In this document: piece by piece, positions 55,396 to 64,000 of the stretch
Position numbering within the stretch: the stretch's first letter is position 1
How the letters are laid out: the number at the start of each line of letters is the position of its first letter
NCBI RefSeq assembly: GCF_963676065.1
Contig: NZ_OY780933.1
Location: 2,582,122 to 2,646,121, forward strand
Direction: 5' to 3'
DNA length: 64,000 nucleotides
Source of the DNA: Maridesulfovibrio sp.
Lineage (GTDB): Bacteria > Desulfobacterota > Desulfovibrionia > Desulfovibrionales > Desulfovibrionaceae
Position numbers and translations under genes: made by a program
The notes under the pieces: generated by a model
Told to the model about the DNA's origin: nothing
The model's database searches: none
What the model saw: the letters and a program-made list of their open reading frames with translations, nothing else

Positions 55396-55568
55396 GTGAC
55401 GAGATTGAGTTGGTAGGTAAACTTAGGAAACTCACTCCCAAAACCTAATGCCGAAAGCGGGGATGGACCTTTCGTAGAATTCTCTTATGTAAAATGGATT
55501 TGCATCCTAACATTTAATATGTGTTCATTCTTCCGACTACGGTCCTGACCACTCGCTTCAGGTCTCAC
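55396..55568 (-). ncRNA. Structured RNA between the RluD-CoaE and rhomboid genes, unassigned
   Basis: The minus-strand transcript would start near 55566 and end at the terminator, about 200 bases. Helices include GGACCGTAG (55545-55537) with CTAC..GGTCC (55477-55465), GAAGCG with CGCTTTC (about 55558 and 55460), ACCT with AGGT, a GNRA hairpin GGAT-GCAA-ATCC (55507-55496), and a 3' stem GAGTGAGTT with AACTCAATCTC (about 55437-55401). Long irregular pairing recalls 6S RNA, but the class was not recognised. Confidence 0.5.
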
Positions 55569-55572
55569 TTAT

Positions 55573-55600
55573 AAAATAACACCTGGGGCGGGTAAGTCAA
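55573..55600 (-). promoter_or_regulatory. Promoter of the structured RNA unit
   Basis: Minus-strand TTGACT (55600-55595) is followed after 16 bases by TATTTT (55578-55573), with TATAAG just after. It lies 21 bases from the end of the RluD-CoaE gene. Confidence 0.5.
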
Positions 55601-55620
55601 TACTTACTTACTATAAAAAC

Positions 55621-57270
55621 CTAGTTTTCATCGCGGGTGAATTGTTTCTGAAGGTAGTCCTCGAATGCATTTTCCCTGCTCTTGCGCAATGTAGCCAGAA
55701 CATCGAGAACACGTACTGTTTCTGATTCAAGCTTAGACATATCTCCGTCATTTTCAATAACGGCTGTGCAGCAGTCCAGCTTGGATTTCTCGTCCCATTG
55801 CCACGAATCAAAGACAGCCAGAATCTCGGGGCTGATTCCGCGTTTTTCACGTAATTGACCGGTTCTCTTCTCTTCAGGACAACGCACTCCAATTACAGCA
55901 TCTACCTGTTTTTGAGTGTGCCATCCGGCTTCAAGCAGTAGAGGGACTTCCGCTATGGCCAGAGGCTCGTCGCAATGTAGTTTGAAGAATTCCTGTACAT
56001 CATGCTGCACTATGGGATGAATGATGTTCATGACTTCGCGCCGCAGGTCTTGGTTTTCACGCATGGCGGTAAAAAGAGATTTTTTATCGATGTCTCCTGT
56101 TTCAGGATCTATAAATTTGTTGCCGAATCTCTGACGGATCATTTCCCATCCTGTGCCTTCTTTTTCATACGAGCGGGCTACGGATATATCAGCGCTGAAG
56201 GTGGGAATCCCCATTTTTGCCATGATTTTGAGTACCGCAGATTTTCCGCCGCAGGGCATGCCTATCAGTCCGACCCTTTGTACAGACTTATTAAGCTCCT
56301 TGAGCATGGAAATAAAATCTGCCGGCGGGGTTTGGGAGAAGCTGAGTTCTTCACCTGATTTGGGATGCGTGAAGGCTAATGAGTAAGCGTGCAGCATTTG
56401 TCGCTTTGCCAGCTTTGCGAGTCTGGGCTGCTCCTGTTCCCAGACGGCGTGCTGCTGGGAACCGTAAACCTGATCGCCTACAAGAGGGTGTCCGATGTGA
56501 GCCATATGGACTCTTATCTGATGGGTGCGTCCGGTAAAAATCTTTACTTTGACGAGGCTTGCACGCTTTGAAGGATCGCTCCAGAGAGTTTCATAAGCAG
56601 AGCGTGCGTGGCGTCCTCCCTTGAGAACGACGGCCATCTTGGTCTTATGCACCGGATGTCTTCCCATGGGTACATCAATTTCACCGAAACCGCGTTCCGG
56701 AACGCCGTGCACAATTGCCAGATATTCTTTGTTCACCTCGCGGTCTGCAAATGCCGCGGACATCGTCAGACGATTATGCTCATTAAGTGCTACCGCAATG
56801 AGGCCGGAGGTGTATTTATCCAGCCTGTGTACAATTCCCGGTCGCCATTCATCCATGTTGCGAATTTCCGGAAAGTGATGGATGAGGCGGTGAACCAGTG
56901 TGCCGGTAAGGCAGCTCGGGGCAGGATGGGTGGTCAGTCCGTCCGGTTTATTGACAATTGCGATCTCTCCATCATTAAATATGATTTCCAGCGGCAGGGC
57001 TTCGGGAAGCAGAGAAGTTAATTCAGCTTCCCCTTTGAGAGTAAGCTCTTCATTCCCCATGAGTTTGCGGTTCGGTTTTTTGCACACTTCACCGTTGATT
57101 TCCGCAAAACCAGCCTTGATCCAATCCTTAATCTTACCGCGAGAAATACCTTCCTCTTCCAGCAAGGCGCCCCAGAATTTGTCCAAGCGGTTGTTGCGAT
57201 CTGAAAATCCAGCTGATTTTGTCCAAAAAAGCTGGTTCTCATTTTCTTGAAAATCTTCGTTATTAGACAT
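55621..57270 (-). CDS. Fusion of RluD-type pseudouridine synthase and dephospho-CoA kinase
   Basis: The 549-residue product has an S4 domain (about 28-80), an RluA/RluD catalytic domain (about 90-315; catalytic D151 in HRLDKYTSG, FTGRTHQIRVH) and a CoaE domain (about 333-530) with P-loop GMPCGGKS (K343). The first half modifies 23S rRNA uridines and the second phosphorylates dephospho-CoA. The CoaE P-loop has Pro-Cys where most have another Gly-containing pair. No stop or frameshift separates the halves. Confidence 0.9.
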   Translation of the reverse strand: MSNNEDFQENENQLFWTKSAGFSDRNNRLDKFWGALLEEEGISRGKIKDWIKAGFAEINGEVCKKPNRKLMGNEELTLKGEAELTSLLPEALPLEIIFNDGEIAIVNKPDGLTTHPAPSCLTGTLVHRLIHHFPEIRNMDEWRPGIVHRLDKYTSGLIAVALNEHNRLTMSAAFADREVNKEYLAIVHGVPERGFGEIDVPMGRHPVHKTKMAVVLKGGRHARSAYETLWSDPSKRASLVKVKIFTGRTHQIRVHMAHIGHPLVGDQVYGSQQHAVWEQEQPRLAKLAKRQMLHAYSLAFTHPKSGEELSFSQTPPADFISMLKELNKSVQRVGLIGMPCGGKSAVLKIMAKMGIPTFSADISVARSYEKEGTGWEMIRQRFGNKFIDPETGDIDKKSLFTAMRENQDLRREVMNIIHPIVQHDVQEFFKLHCDEPLAIAEVPLLLEAGWHTQKQVDAVIGVRCPEEKRTGQLREKRGISPEILAVFDSWQWDEKSKLDCCTAVIENDGDMSKLESETVRVLDVLATLRKSRENAFEDYLQKQFTRDEN

Positions 57271-57381
57271 GTAATTTATTCCGTATTGAGTTATATTTGG
57301 TTTCAGTCATTGGAGCAGCTTTTTAATTTCCAGTAATATCTAACGGATATGTTTTAACTGGTAAATAATTGTTTTTTTGTC

Positions 57382-57410
57382 TTGACTGTCAAAGCTGTGT
57401 CTTATAGAAA
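57382..57410 (+). promoter_or_regulatory. Candidate upp promoter
   Basis: TTGACT (57382-57387), 17 bases, TAGAAA (57405-57410). Confidence 0.45.
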
Positions 57411-57467
57411 CACGAAGTTTTGACTTTTCTGGTTTTATAACAAATAACATGGGATCAAGGAGGCACC

Positions 57468-58094
57468 GTGGCGGTACATGTGGTAGACCATCCTTTGGTA
57501 AGACACAAGCTCGGCATTCTCCGTGAAAACGGCATCAGCACCAGTCGTTTTCGCGCTCTGGCTCAGGAAATTTCCAGGCTGCTCACTTATGAAGCAACCA
57601 AAGACCTCGCAACCGAACCTAAAACCATTGAAGGTTGGGCCGGTGCTGTTGAGGTTGAGGAAATCAAGGGTAAAAAAATAACCGTAGTTCCTATTCTCAG
57701 GGCCGGCCTCGGTATGATGGACGGTGTTCTGGACATGGTTCCGGGAGCCCGGGTCAGCGTTGTCGGCTTTTACCGTAACGAAGAAACTTTGCAGCCTGTC
57801 GAGTATTACGTCAAGCTTGCAAGTAATATTGATGAACGCATTGCGTTGATTCTTGACCCCATGCTCGCTACCGGCGGAACCCTTTTGGCTACTATCGAAC
57901 TTCTCAAGAAGGCCGGTTGTACTAATATTAAAGGTTTGTTCCTCGTTGCAGCCCCTGAAGGGATTGAGAAAATCGTCAATGAACACCCTGATGTGGACAT
58001 CTACACAGCGGCTATCGACGAAAAACTTAATGATGTTGGATATATTCTTCCCGGTCTCGGAGACGCGGGCGATAAAATATTCGGCACCAAGTAA
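57468..58094 (+). CDS. upp: Uracil phosphoribosyltransferase
   Basis: The 208-residue product starts at GTG with AAGGAGG upstream. It has the PRPP loop [10 protein letters not shown] and the uracil-binding C-terminal region ([17 protein letters not shown]). It makes UMP from uracil and PRPP. Confidence 0.96.
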   Translation: MAVHVVDHPLVRHKLGILRENGISTSRFRALAQEISRLLTYEATKDLATEPKTIEGWAGAVEVEEIKGKKITVVPILRAGLGMMDGVLDMVPGARVSVVGFYRNEETLQPVEYYVKLASNIDERIALILDPMLATGGTLLATIELLKKAGCTNIKGLFLVAAPEGIEKIVNEHPDVDIYTAAIDEKLNDVGYILPGLGDAGDKIFGTK

Positions 58095-58104
58095 ATGTTT
58101 TTAA

Positions 58105-58130
58105 AGGCACCAGAAACGGTGCCTTTTTTT
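58105..58130 (+). terminator. Terminator between upp and uraA
   Basis: GGCACC-AGAAAC-GGTGCC is followed by seven T. It would reduce readthrough into uraA, whose own ribosome-binding site lies 15 bases further on. Confidence 0.85.
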
Positions 58131-58155
58131 TGGAAAAATTTTACGGAGATTTTTA

Positions 58156-59409
58156 ATGAGCATATCCAGTACTGACTACAACTTCAGGGCAAAAGATTTT
58201 ATCCTCGGAGCCCAGATGCTTTTCGTCGCATTTGGCGCACTTGTTCTTGTCCCACTTCTTACCGGTCTTGATCCTAACGTGGCTCTTTTCACCGCCGGTG
58301 CCGGTACACTCTTATTCCAGGTTATTACCAAGGGTAAAATTCCTGTATTCTTAGCGTCTTCTTTCGCATTCATTGCCCCCATTATCTACGGAGTGCAGAC
58401 CTGGGGCATCCCGTCTACACTTTGCGGGCTTGCGGCGGCAGGTCTTTTTTATGTTTTCCTGAGTTTTCTTATCCGCTGGCGCGGCAGTGATGTTCTGAGA
58501 AAGGTTCTGCCCCCGGTTGTAACCGGTCCGGTTATCATGGTTATCGGTCTCATTCTTGCCCCGGTAGCGGTGTTCATGGCTGTGGGTAAAACCGGTGACG
58601 GTTCTGCTGTTTTGGTACCCGAGAAAACCGCGCTGATTATTTCCATGGTCTCTCTTGCGGTAACTGTGGCGGTTTCGCTGCTTGGTAAGGGCTGGCTCAA
58701 GCTTATTCCCATTATCTGTGGTATTGCTGCCGGTTACACCGTTTCCCTGTTTCTCGGACTGGTTCATTTTGAAGCAGTTGCGGCCGCACCGTGGATTTCG
58801 GTACCTAATTTCACTTTTCCCGAATGGAATCTTGAAGCGATTATGTTCATTGTCCCGGTAGCCATCGCTCCGGCAATTGAACATTTCGGCGACGTTCTTG
58901 CTATCAGCTCCGTTGCGAATAAGGATTACGTAAAGGATCCCGGTATTCAGAATACCATGCTTGGTGACGGTCTGGCCACTTCGCTTGCTGCTTTTCTCGG
59001 TGGACCTCCGAATACCACTTACTCTGAAGTTACCGGCGCAGTTGCTCTGATCAAGGTTTTCAACCCGGCCATTATGACTTGGGCTGCGATTGTTGCCATG
59101 GCTCTTGCTTTCTGCGGTAAAGTAGGAGCATTTCTTGCCACAATCCCGGTCCCGGTAATGGGCGGCATCATGGTTCTGCTTTTCGGTGCCATTATGGTAG
59201 TGGGTATGAATACCCTCGTTCGTGCAGGTGAAGATCTTATGGAAGCACGTAACCTCGCTATCGTAGCTCTGATTGTAATTTTCGGTGTCGGCGGTATGTC
59301 GCTGCCCACTCCGTTCGGTGATGAGTTCAGGCTTGGCGGAATCGGCCTTGCCGGTGTACTTGGTGTCTTTCTGAACCTTGTGCTGCCTCAGCCGAAAAAA
59401 GAAGAATAG
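58156..59409 (+). CDS. uraA: Uracil permease (NCS2 family)
   Basis: The 417-residue polytopic product has the NCS2 motifs (PVAIAPAIEHFGDVLAIS with the substrate Glu, GGPPNTTYSEVTG). It imports uracil, matching upp just upstream. GGAG precedes the ATG. Confidence 0.94.
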   Translation: MSISSTDYNFRAKDFILGAQMLFVAFGALVLVPLLTGLDPNVALFTAGAGTLLFQVITKGKIPVFLASSFAFIAPIIYGVQTWGIPSTLCGLAAAGLFYVFLSFLIRWRGSDVLRKVLPPVVTGPVIMVIGLILAPVAVFMAVGKTGDGSAVLVPEKTALIISMVSLAVTVAVSLLGKGWLKLIPIICGIAAGYTVSLFLGLVHFEAVAAAPWISVPNFTFPEWNLEAIMFIVPVAIAPAIEHFGDVLAISSVANKDYVKDPGIQNTMLGDGLATSLAAFLGGPPNTTYSEVTGAVALIKVFNPAIMTWAAIVAMALAFCGKVGAFLATIPVPVMGGIMVLLFGAIMVVGMNTLVRAGEDLMEARNLAIVALIVIFGVGGMSLPTPFGDEFRLGGIGLAGVLGVFLNLVLPQPKKEE

Positions 59410-59467
59410 CAATAAACCGGAACTTTCCGGTATTGTATATGTAGACTTGTGAGAGACTTGTCCGGAG

Positions 59468-59508
59468 GCCCGTCGGGGGTGTCCGGGCATTTCTCTTTTT
59501 TTACTTGC
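59468..59508 (+). terminator. Weak terminator after uraA
   Basis: A GCCCG/CGGGC stem is followed by TTTCTCTTTTTTT. Confidence 0.4.
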
Positions 59509-59599
59509 TGGGCCAAGGTCTGCTCTGTAGTTTGTATGGGTGACGTAGTTTCATAGTTGCTATACTATGGCAGTTAAAAAAATATTTGCGGAGAATGGA

Positions 59600-60682
59600 A
59601 TGGACGCGGGACTTAAATTTCCTGAACTGAATGTTCAGACGGCAGGGCGTAAAGTTGCCGTAGCGGTCAGCGGCGGGGCGGATAGTCTGCTATCGCTTGT
59701 GCTGCTAAAAGAAAGCGGGGCGGATATCGCGGCGGTCCACGGTTGTTTTCTTGGAATGGAAAAAGCCGAAGCAGCTGTCGCCGGACTGGAAAAAAGATGC
59801 TCTGAGCTTAATGTTCCGCTGCATGTTTTTGACCTTACTGCTGAGTTCGATCGCTTGGTGGTGGAGCCATTTGTACAGGAATATCTTAAGGGCAACACCC
59901 CAAATCCCTGCGCTCTCTGCAATCCTGAAATCAAGTTCGGTGTGCTTTACAGCGCCATGCGCGAACTGGGATCGGAATTACTCGGAACCGGCCATTACGT
60001 GCGCATTGCCGAAGACTCGCGGTATGGAAAGGTTCTGGCCAGAGGCGCCGATCAAGGTAAAGATCAAAGCTATTTTCTTTCTCTCGTTCCCCGTGAATCC
60101 TTATTGAACGCAGTTTTTCCCCTTGGTGGCCACAGCAAGGATCAGACCTATGCCGAGCTGGAAAAAAGGGGCGTGGAAATTCCTTTACCTTCGGAAAGTC
60201 AGGAGATTTGTTTTGTTCCTGATGATGATTACCGCCAGTTTCTGGTTGACCGTAATGTTAAGCTGCCTGGTCCCGGTGAGGCTGTGCTGACAAATGGGAG
60301 TAAGGTCGGTCTTCACAAGGGCCTGTGGCGTTATACCCAGGGACAGCGGCGCGGGCTCGGTATTGCGTGGAAGGCCCCGTTGTATGTTTTAGATAAGGAT
60401 ATGAAAGGCAATCGGCTTATCGTCGGTCCTCGCGAGGAGCTTGAGTCCGAGGGTTGCGTTGCCGACAGTTTTAATTTTCTCGTCGATTTCGGGGACTGGC
60501 CGGAAACGGTTTTTATCCAGACCCGCTATCGGCAGCGGTCAAAGCCGGCTAAGGCCGTTCTGGACGGCAGCCGAATGAAATTTGATTTTATCGAGACGCA
60601 TTCTCGGCCCACCCCGGGGCAAATTGTGGCTGTATACACAGAAGAGGGAGCCGTGCTAGGCGGTGGGATTATCCGGGAGTAA
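59600..60682 (+). CDS. mnmA: tRNA-specific 2-thiouridylase
   Basis: The start at 59600 (GGAG 6 bases upstream) gives 360 residues; the frame is open from 59567 without a ribosome-binding site. It has the PP-loop SGGADS, the two catalytic cysteines (NPCALCN, QEICFV) and the MnmA C-terminal barrel. It thiolates wobble uridine of tRNAs for Lys, Glu and Gln. Confidence 0.9.
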   Translation: MDAGLKFPELNVQTAGRKVAVAVSGGADSLLSLVLLKESGADIAAVHGCFLGMEKAEAAVAGLEKRCSELNVPLHVFDLTAEFDRLVVEPFVQEYLKGNTPNPCALCNPEIKFGVLYSAMRELGSELLGTGHYVRIAEDSRYGKVLARGADQGKDQSYFLSLVPRESLLNAVFPLGGHSKDQTYAELEKRGVEIPLPSESQEICFVPDDDYRQFLVDRNVKLPGPGEAVLTNGSKVGLHKGLWRYTQGQRRGLGIAWKAPLYVLDKDMKGNRLIVGPREELESEGCVADSFNFLVDFGDWPETVFIQTRYRQRSKPAKAVLDGSRMKFDFIETHSRPTPGQIVAVYTEEGAVLGGGIIRE

Positions 60683-60868
60683 TCACGTAAATTGTGAATT
60701 TTGTATTCACTTATGAAATAAAAGTTTAATAACGAACTTATTGCTCGGTTTCGGTTTTAGCTAAAGGCTGGGTGAGTGTTCAGTATATTTTCAAGTGATT
60801 TCAGACCGGTTGAGACCATGATTTTCATAAAGTTTGATACCAATATATAAAAAAAAGTAATTCACGGG

Positions 60869-60897
60869 TTGACCTTTGCAAAACAGGGGAGTATTTC
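60869..60897 (+). promoter_or_regulatory. Candidate pssA promoter
   Basis: TTGACC (60869-60874), 17 bases, TATTTC (60892-60897). The 343-base gap before pssA otherwise holds a short hairpin (GTGAAT/ATTCAC near 60694) and nothing else recognised. Confidence 0.4.
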
Positions 60898-61025
60898 TCT
60901 TTTTCAGAAAGCGGCTGTATCTGTGTTCGCTTTTGAATATTAAAATCCGAATGGATTTAGTTTAACCCAAAAAAATAATACGATTCTACTGGAAATTTCT
61001 TCAGAATCAGTTTAAGAAGTTTTTC

Positions 61026-61793
61026 ATGGCAAAGGAAAAGAAATTACCGAAGCACAAGGGCGTATACATTCTGCCCAACCTTCTCACCGTGTCGAGTCTG
61101 TTTTGCGGATTCCTCGCGATGAATTGGGTTGTGGAAGGTGCATACGAGATGAGTGCTATAGCCATTCTGGTGAGCTGTCTTTTTGACGGGCTCGACGGAA
61201 AAGTGGCTCGGTTGACCGGAACCAGCAGTGAATTCGGCGTTCAGCTCGATTCCTTGGCTGATATGGTCGCCTTCGGTGTTACTCCTGCGTTCATGATTTA
61301 TCACTGGCAACTGCACCAGTTTGGAAGATTGGGCATGCTGGCGGCTTTTCTGTTAATGGCCTGCGGCTCGCTCAGGCTTGCCCGTTTCAATGTGCAGGCA
61401 GGAACCACCTCTAAAGCTCATTTCATCGGTCTGCCCATCCCTGCGGCAGGTTGTACTCTTTCCAGCTTGATCCTGTTTGCCCCTTACCTCCCTGAAAGTA
61501 TTGCACATAGTGTACTCCCCGTGTTCACTCTGGTGCTTGTATATTGCCTCGCATTTCTGATGGTGAGTACTGTTCGTTACAATTCTTTTAAAGAAATGGG
61601 AATGTTCAAAGCTCATCCTTTCAGTTCCATGGTTACTGTTATTGCGCTTTTTACCATGGTTGCCTCTCAGCCCAAATTTTTGGGTTTCGTGATTTTTGCC
61701 GGATACATTATTTCCGGTCCTATTTATACCATTTTCATTCTATCCCGCAGAAGCAATAAGCTACTAGGAAAGTCCTCCAAAGAATTGTCTTAA
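61026..61793 (+). CDS. pssA: CDP-diacylglycerol-serine O-phosphatidyltransferase
   Basis: The 255-residue membrane enzyme has the CDP-alcohol phosphotransferase motif DGLDGKVARLTG...GVQLDSLAD and about seven helices. It makes phosphatidylserine. psd is not adjacent; leu genes follow 170 bases later. Confidence 0.92.
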   Translation: MAKEKKLPKHKGVYILPNLLTVSSLFCGFLAMNWVVEGAYEMSAIAILVSCLFDGLDGKVARLTGTSSEFGVQLDSLADMVAFGVTPAFMIYHWQLHQFGRLGMLAAFLLMACGSLRLARFNVQAGTTSKAHFIGLPIPAAGCTLSSLILFAPYLPESIAHSVLPVFTLVLVYCLAFLMVSTVRYNSFKEMGMFKAHPFSSMVTVIALFTMVASQPKFLGFVIFAGYIISGPIYTIFILSRRSNKLLGKSSKELS

Positions 61794-61920
61794 GCTTTTT
61801 CAGGTAGTTACTTAACTACATCACGAATAGGCTTATAAGGTACCACAATTTTTTAGGGGACGGTAAATTCTACGCTAGCTTGAACTGTTTCACTGTTGTA
61901 TTCCCCAAAATTGTTATAAA

Positions 61921-61942
61921 CTGCAAACGTTTGGTCTTGCAG
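61921..61942 (+). other. Small hairpin in the leuA leader
   Basis: CTGCAA and TTGCAG pair around a 10-base loop, ending 22 bases before the leuA start. It may influence initiation; no leucine-rich leader peptide or terminator was found in 61794-61963. Confidence 0.3.
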
Positions 61943-61963
61943 CTTTATTTAGGAGATAGAAAA

Positions 61964-63511
61964 ATGTCTGATAAAGTTTATATTTTCGATACTACTTTGC
62001 GTGATGGCGAACAGTCACCCGGTGCAACCATGAACATGGGTGAAAAAATCACCATGGCAAGACAGTTGGATAAACTCGGCGTTGACATCATCGAAGCCGG
62101 ATTTCCCGCTGCAAGTCAGGGTGACTTTGAAGCTGTGACTGAGATCGCTAAATCTGTGGGTGACATTCAGGTTGCAGGACTTTGCCGGGCCTTGATACCG
62201 GATATCGATCGTGCCTTTGAAGCAGTCAAACATGCCAAGAATCCACGTATCCATACCTTTGTAGCTACTTCCGATATCCATATGAAACACAAGTTCAATA
62301 AGGAACCGGAAGAGATTATTGAAATGGCCCGCAAGGCTGTGCGCCACGCTGTCTCGTTAACTCCTAATGTCGAATTTTCCGCTGAAGACGCATCCCGGTC
62401 CCGCTGGGATTTTCTCGCACAGGTTGTCGAAGTAGCTATCGCTGAAGGGGCGACCACCATCAACATTCCCGATACAGTCGGATACGCTCAGCCGGAAGAA
62501 TTCGGTAACTTGATCAAATACTTGATTAAAGAAGTCCCCAATAGTGATAAAGCAATTTTCAGCGTACATTGCCATAATGACCTCGGACTGGCTTGCGCCA
62601 ACACTCTGGCTGCCATTAAAGCCGGTGCGCGTCAGGCTGAAGTAACACTTTCCGGTATTGGAGAGCGTGCCGGTAACGCCGCCCTGGAAGAAGTGATCAT
62701 GGCCCTGCATACTCGCAAGGATTATTATGATGTTGAAACTTCCGTCATAACTGAAGAGTTGTTTCCTTCATGTCGCCGTCTGGCAAACACCATCGGGCAG
62801 CCTATTTCGCCATACAAGGCAATCGTAGGGGCCAACGCATTTGCCCATGAGTCCGGCATCCATCAGGACGGCATGCTCAAGAACCGCCAGACTTACGAGA
62901 TTATGACTCCGGAATCTATCGGCAAGAAAGGAACCTCTATTGTTATCGGTAAACATTCCGGCCGTAACGCACTGGGCTCAAAGCTCAGCGAAATGGGATA
63001 TGAGTTGGATGAAGAGCAGATTGCACGGGTTTTTGCCGCTATAAAAACTCTGGCTGATAAAAAAGAAGAAATTTTTGATGAGGACGTTGAAGCTCTGGTT
63101 CTTGAAGAGGCTTACCGTATTCATGACTTGTTCCGGGTAAAAGAACTTTCCGTTTTTTCCGGGACAGCCGGTGTTTCCCCGCATGCAGCTATCGTACTGG
63201 AAGATTTCAGTAAGGATAGCGAGAATCCAATAAGAATGCAGGAAGTGGGTTTCGGCGATGGTCCTATCAACGCGGTCTTTTCAACCATTAATAAAATGGT
63301 CGGCAGAGAACCTAAATTGGAACTTTATTCCGTAAACGCAGTTACCGGCGGTACTGACGCGCAGGGTGCGGTTACGGTTCATATTACCGATAACGGTGTA
63401 AAATCAATTGGGCGCGGTTCTGACGAAGACATTATCGTCGCCAGTGCCAAAGCCTATGTTAACGCTATTAACAGGGTTGAACGCATGAAACAGGAGAAAA
63501 ATAATGCCTAA
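61964..63511 (+). CDS. leuA: 2-isopropylmalate synthase
   Basis: The start at 61964 (AGGAG upstream) gives 515 residues; the frame is open from 61880. It has the DTTLRDGEQSPG motif, the HCHNDLGLA metal motif, HESGIHQDG, and the C-terminal LeuA regulatory domain. It condenses acetyl-CoA with 2-oxoisovalerate and is normally inhibited by leucine. Its stop overlaps leuC by 8 bases. Confidence 0.96.
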   Translation: MSDKVYIFDTTLRDGEQSPGATMNMGEKITMARQLDKLGVDIIEAGFPAASQGDFEAVTEIAKSVGDIQVAGLCRALIPDIDRAFEAVKHAKNPRIHTFVATSDIHMKHKFNKEPEEIIEMARKAVRHAVSLTPNVEFSAEDASRSRWDFLAQVVEVAIAEGATTINIPDTVGYAQPEEFGNLIKYLIKEVPNSDKAIFSVHCHNDLGLACANTLAAIKAGARQAEVTLSGIGERAGNAALEEVIMALHTRKDYYDVETSVITEELFPSCRRLANTIGQPISPYKAIVGANAFAHESGIHQDGMLKNRQTYEIMTPESIGKKGTSIVIGKHSGRNALGSKLSEMGYELDEEQIARVFAAIKTLADKKEEIFDEDVEALVLEEAYRIHDLFRVKELSVFSGTAGVSPHAAIVLEDFSKDSENPIRMQEVGFGDGPINAVFSTINKMVGREPKLELYSVNAVTGGTDAQGAVTVHITDNGVKSIGRGSDEDIIVASAKAYVNAINRVERMKQEKNNA

Positions 63512-64000
63512 AACTTTAGCTGAGAAAATTTTACAGGCTCATACCGAAGAAACTGTGAAAGAGCCGGGCCAGATTGTCCGCTGCAATGTTTCAATGGTAC
63601 TGGCCAACGACATTACCGCCCCTCTCGCCATTAAATCTTTTAAGGCAATGGGCGCGGATCAGGTTTTTGATAAGGATAAAGTAGCCCTTGTCTGTGACCA
63701 TTTTACCCCCAACAAGGACATTGATTCCGCTGAGCAGGTCAAGGTTGTACGTGATTTCGCTCATGAAAAAAATATCACCCACTATTATGAAGGTGGCGAA
63801 GTAGGCGTAGAGCACGCTCTTCTGCCGGAGCTTGGTTTGGTCGGTCCTTCCGATATCGTTATCGGAGCTGATTCGCATACCTGTACTTATGGCGGTCTTG
63901 GAGCATTCGCAACCGGAATGGGGTCCACAGATATCGCAGGCGGTATGGCACTGGGCGAAACATGGTTTAAAGTTCCTCCGACCATCAAAGTTGAAATCGA
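63504..64000 (+). CDS. leuC: 3-isopropylmalate dehydratase large subunit, 5' part
   Basis: The reading frame starts at 63504 with AGGAG upstream and runs off the right edge after about 165 residues. Visible motifs (CDHFTPNKDI, GADSHTCTYGGLGAFATGMGS) are those of LeuC/aconitase-type enzymes, including the first cluster-ligand cysteine region. Confidence 0.95.
   Translation, partial: MPKTLAEKILQAHTEETVKEPGQIVRCNVSMVLANDITAPLAIKSFKAMGADQVFDKDKVALVCDHFTPNKDIDSAEQVKVVRDFAHEKNITHYYEGGEVGVEHALLPELGLVGPSDIVIGADSHTCTYGGLGAFATGMGSTDIAGGMALGETWFKVPPTIKVEI

Noticed and set aside
55396-55568. tmRNA, SRP RNA or RNase P RNA in the gap before the rhomboid gene
   Set aside because: No tRNA-like ends or tag frame, no GGAAGGAAGCAGCC-type SRP loop, and the unit is too short and lacks the conserved RNase P elements.
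58351-59490. 379-codon minus-strand ORF opposite uraA
   Set aside because: It mirrors the strong codon pattern of uraA; its translation is low-complexity (His, Asn, Arg, Asp) and matches no family.

Overview
The window looks like chromosome from a marine, Desulfovibrio-type sulfate reducer (Desulfobacterota, Desulfovibrionaceae, Maridesulfovibrio-like). This is judged from gene content and moderate GC, not from a database search. The supporting traits are two ferredoxin-dependent 2-oxoacid oxidoreductases (korDABC, iorAB), a System I cytochrome c maturation operon whose CcmE has Cys in place of the haem-binding His, an RluD-CoaE fusion, and a dense set of amino-acid transporters.

Layout. 1-666: 5' part of a sodium:solute symporter plus a 53-aa accessory protein on the minus strand, behind a structured, terminator-bearing leader. 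1159-6536: gdhA, then a large receiver/receiver/ATP-grasp (PEP-pyruvate-binding) protein and two STAS proteins. 6621-10870: RND pump and its adaptor (minus). 11103-12905: one-chain DhaL-DegV (FakA-FakB type) fatty acid kinase. 13609-16703: polar amino-acid ABC transporter. 16900-18231: deoC and cbiC. 18376-21183: membrane PAS-GGDEF-EAL protein. 21607-24558: korDABC. 24611-30168 (minus): lipoprotein, NifA-type regulator, iorBA, TPR membrane protein. 30474-33567: proA, nadD, heptosyltransferase-like GT9 (minus). 33789-40313: CNNM/CorC-type protein, ccmE, F, A, B, C, D and a TPR protein. 40765-45643: branched-chain amino-acid ABC transporter. 45744-48967: structured attenuator-like leader followed by guaB-guaA. 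49032-50346: complete IS3-family element with 3-bp target duplication. 50646-54477: tatB-like gene, tatC, hisB, lipoprotein, hisA, copper chaperone. 54538-57270 (minus): rhomboid, an unassigned structured RNA locus, RluD-CoaE fusion. 57468-60682: upp, uraA, mnmA. 61026-64000: pssA, leuA, 5' part of leuC.

Functional themes are nitrogen and amino-acid handling (GdhA, ProA, two amino-acid ABC importers, Kor/Ior, Leu, His), nucleotide supply (GuaBA, Upp-UraA, DeoC) and envelope and electron-transfer biogenesis (Ccm, Tat, RND). The least explained items are RNA-level: a 5' leader with terminator before guaB (45771-45917), a roughly 200-nt minus-strand RNA unit with its own promoter and terminator (55361-55600), and a symporter leader with a closing stem and terminator (776-956). 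At protein level, the receiver/ATP-grasp plus STAS cluster (2605-6536) is the best candidate for an uncharacterised signalling module. No tRNA, rRNA or CRISPR array was seen.
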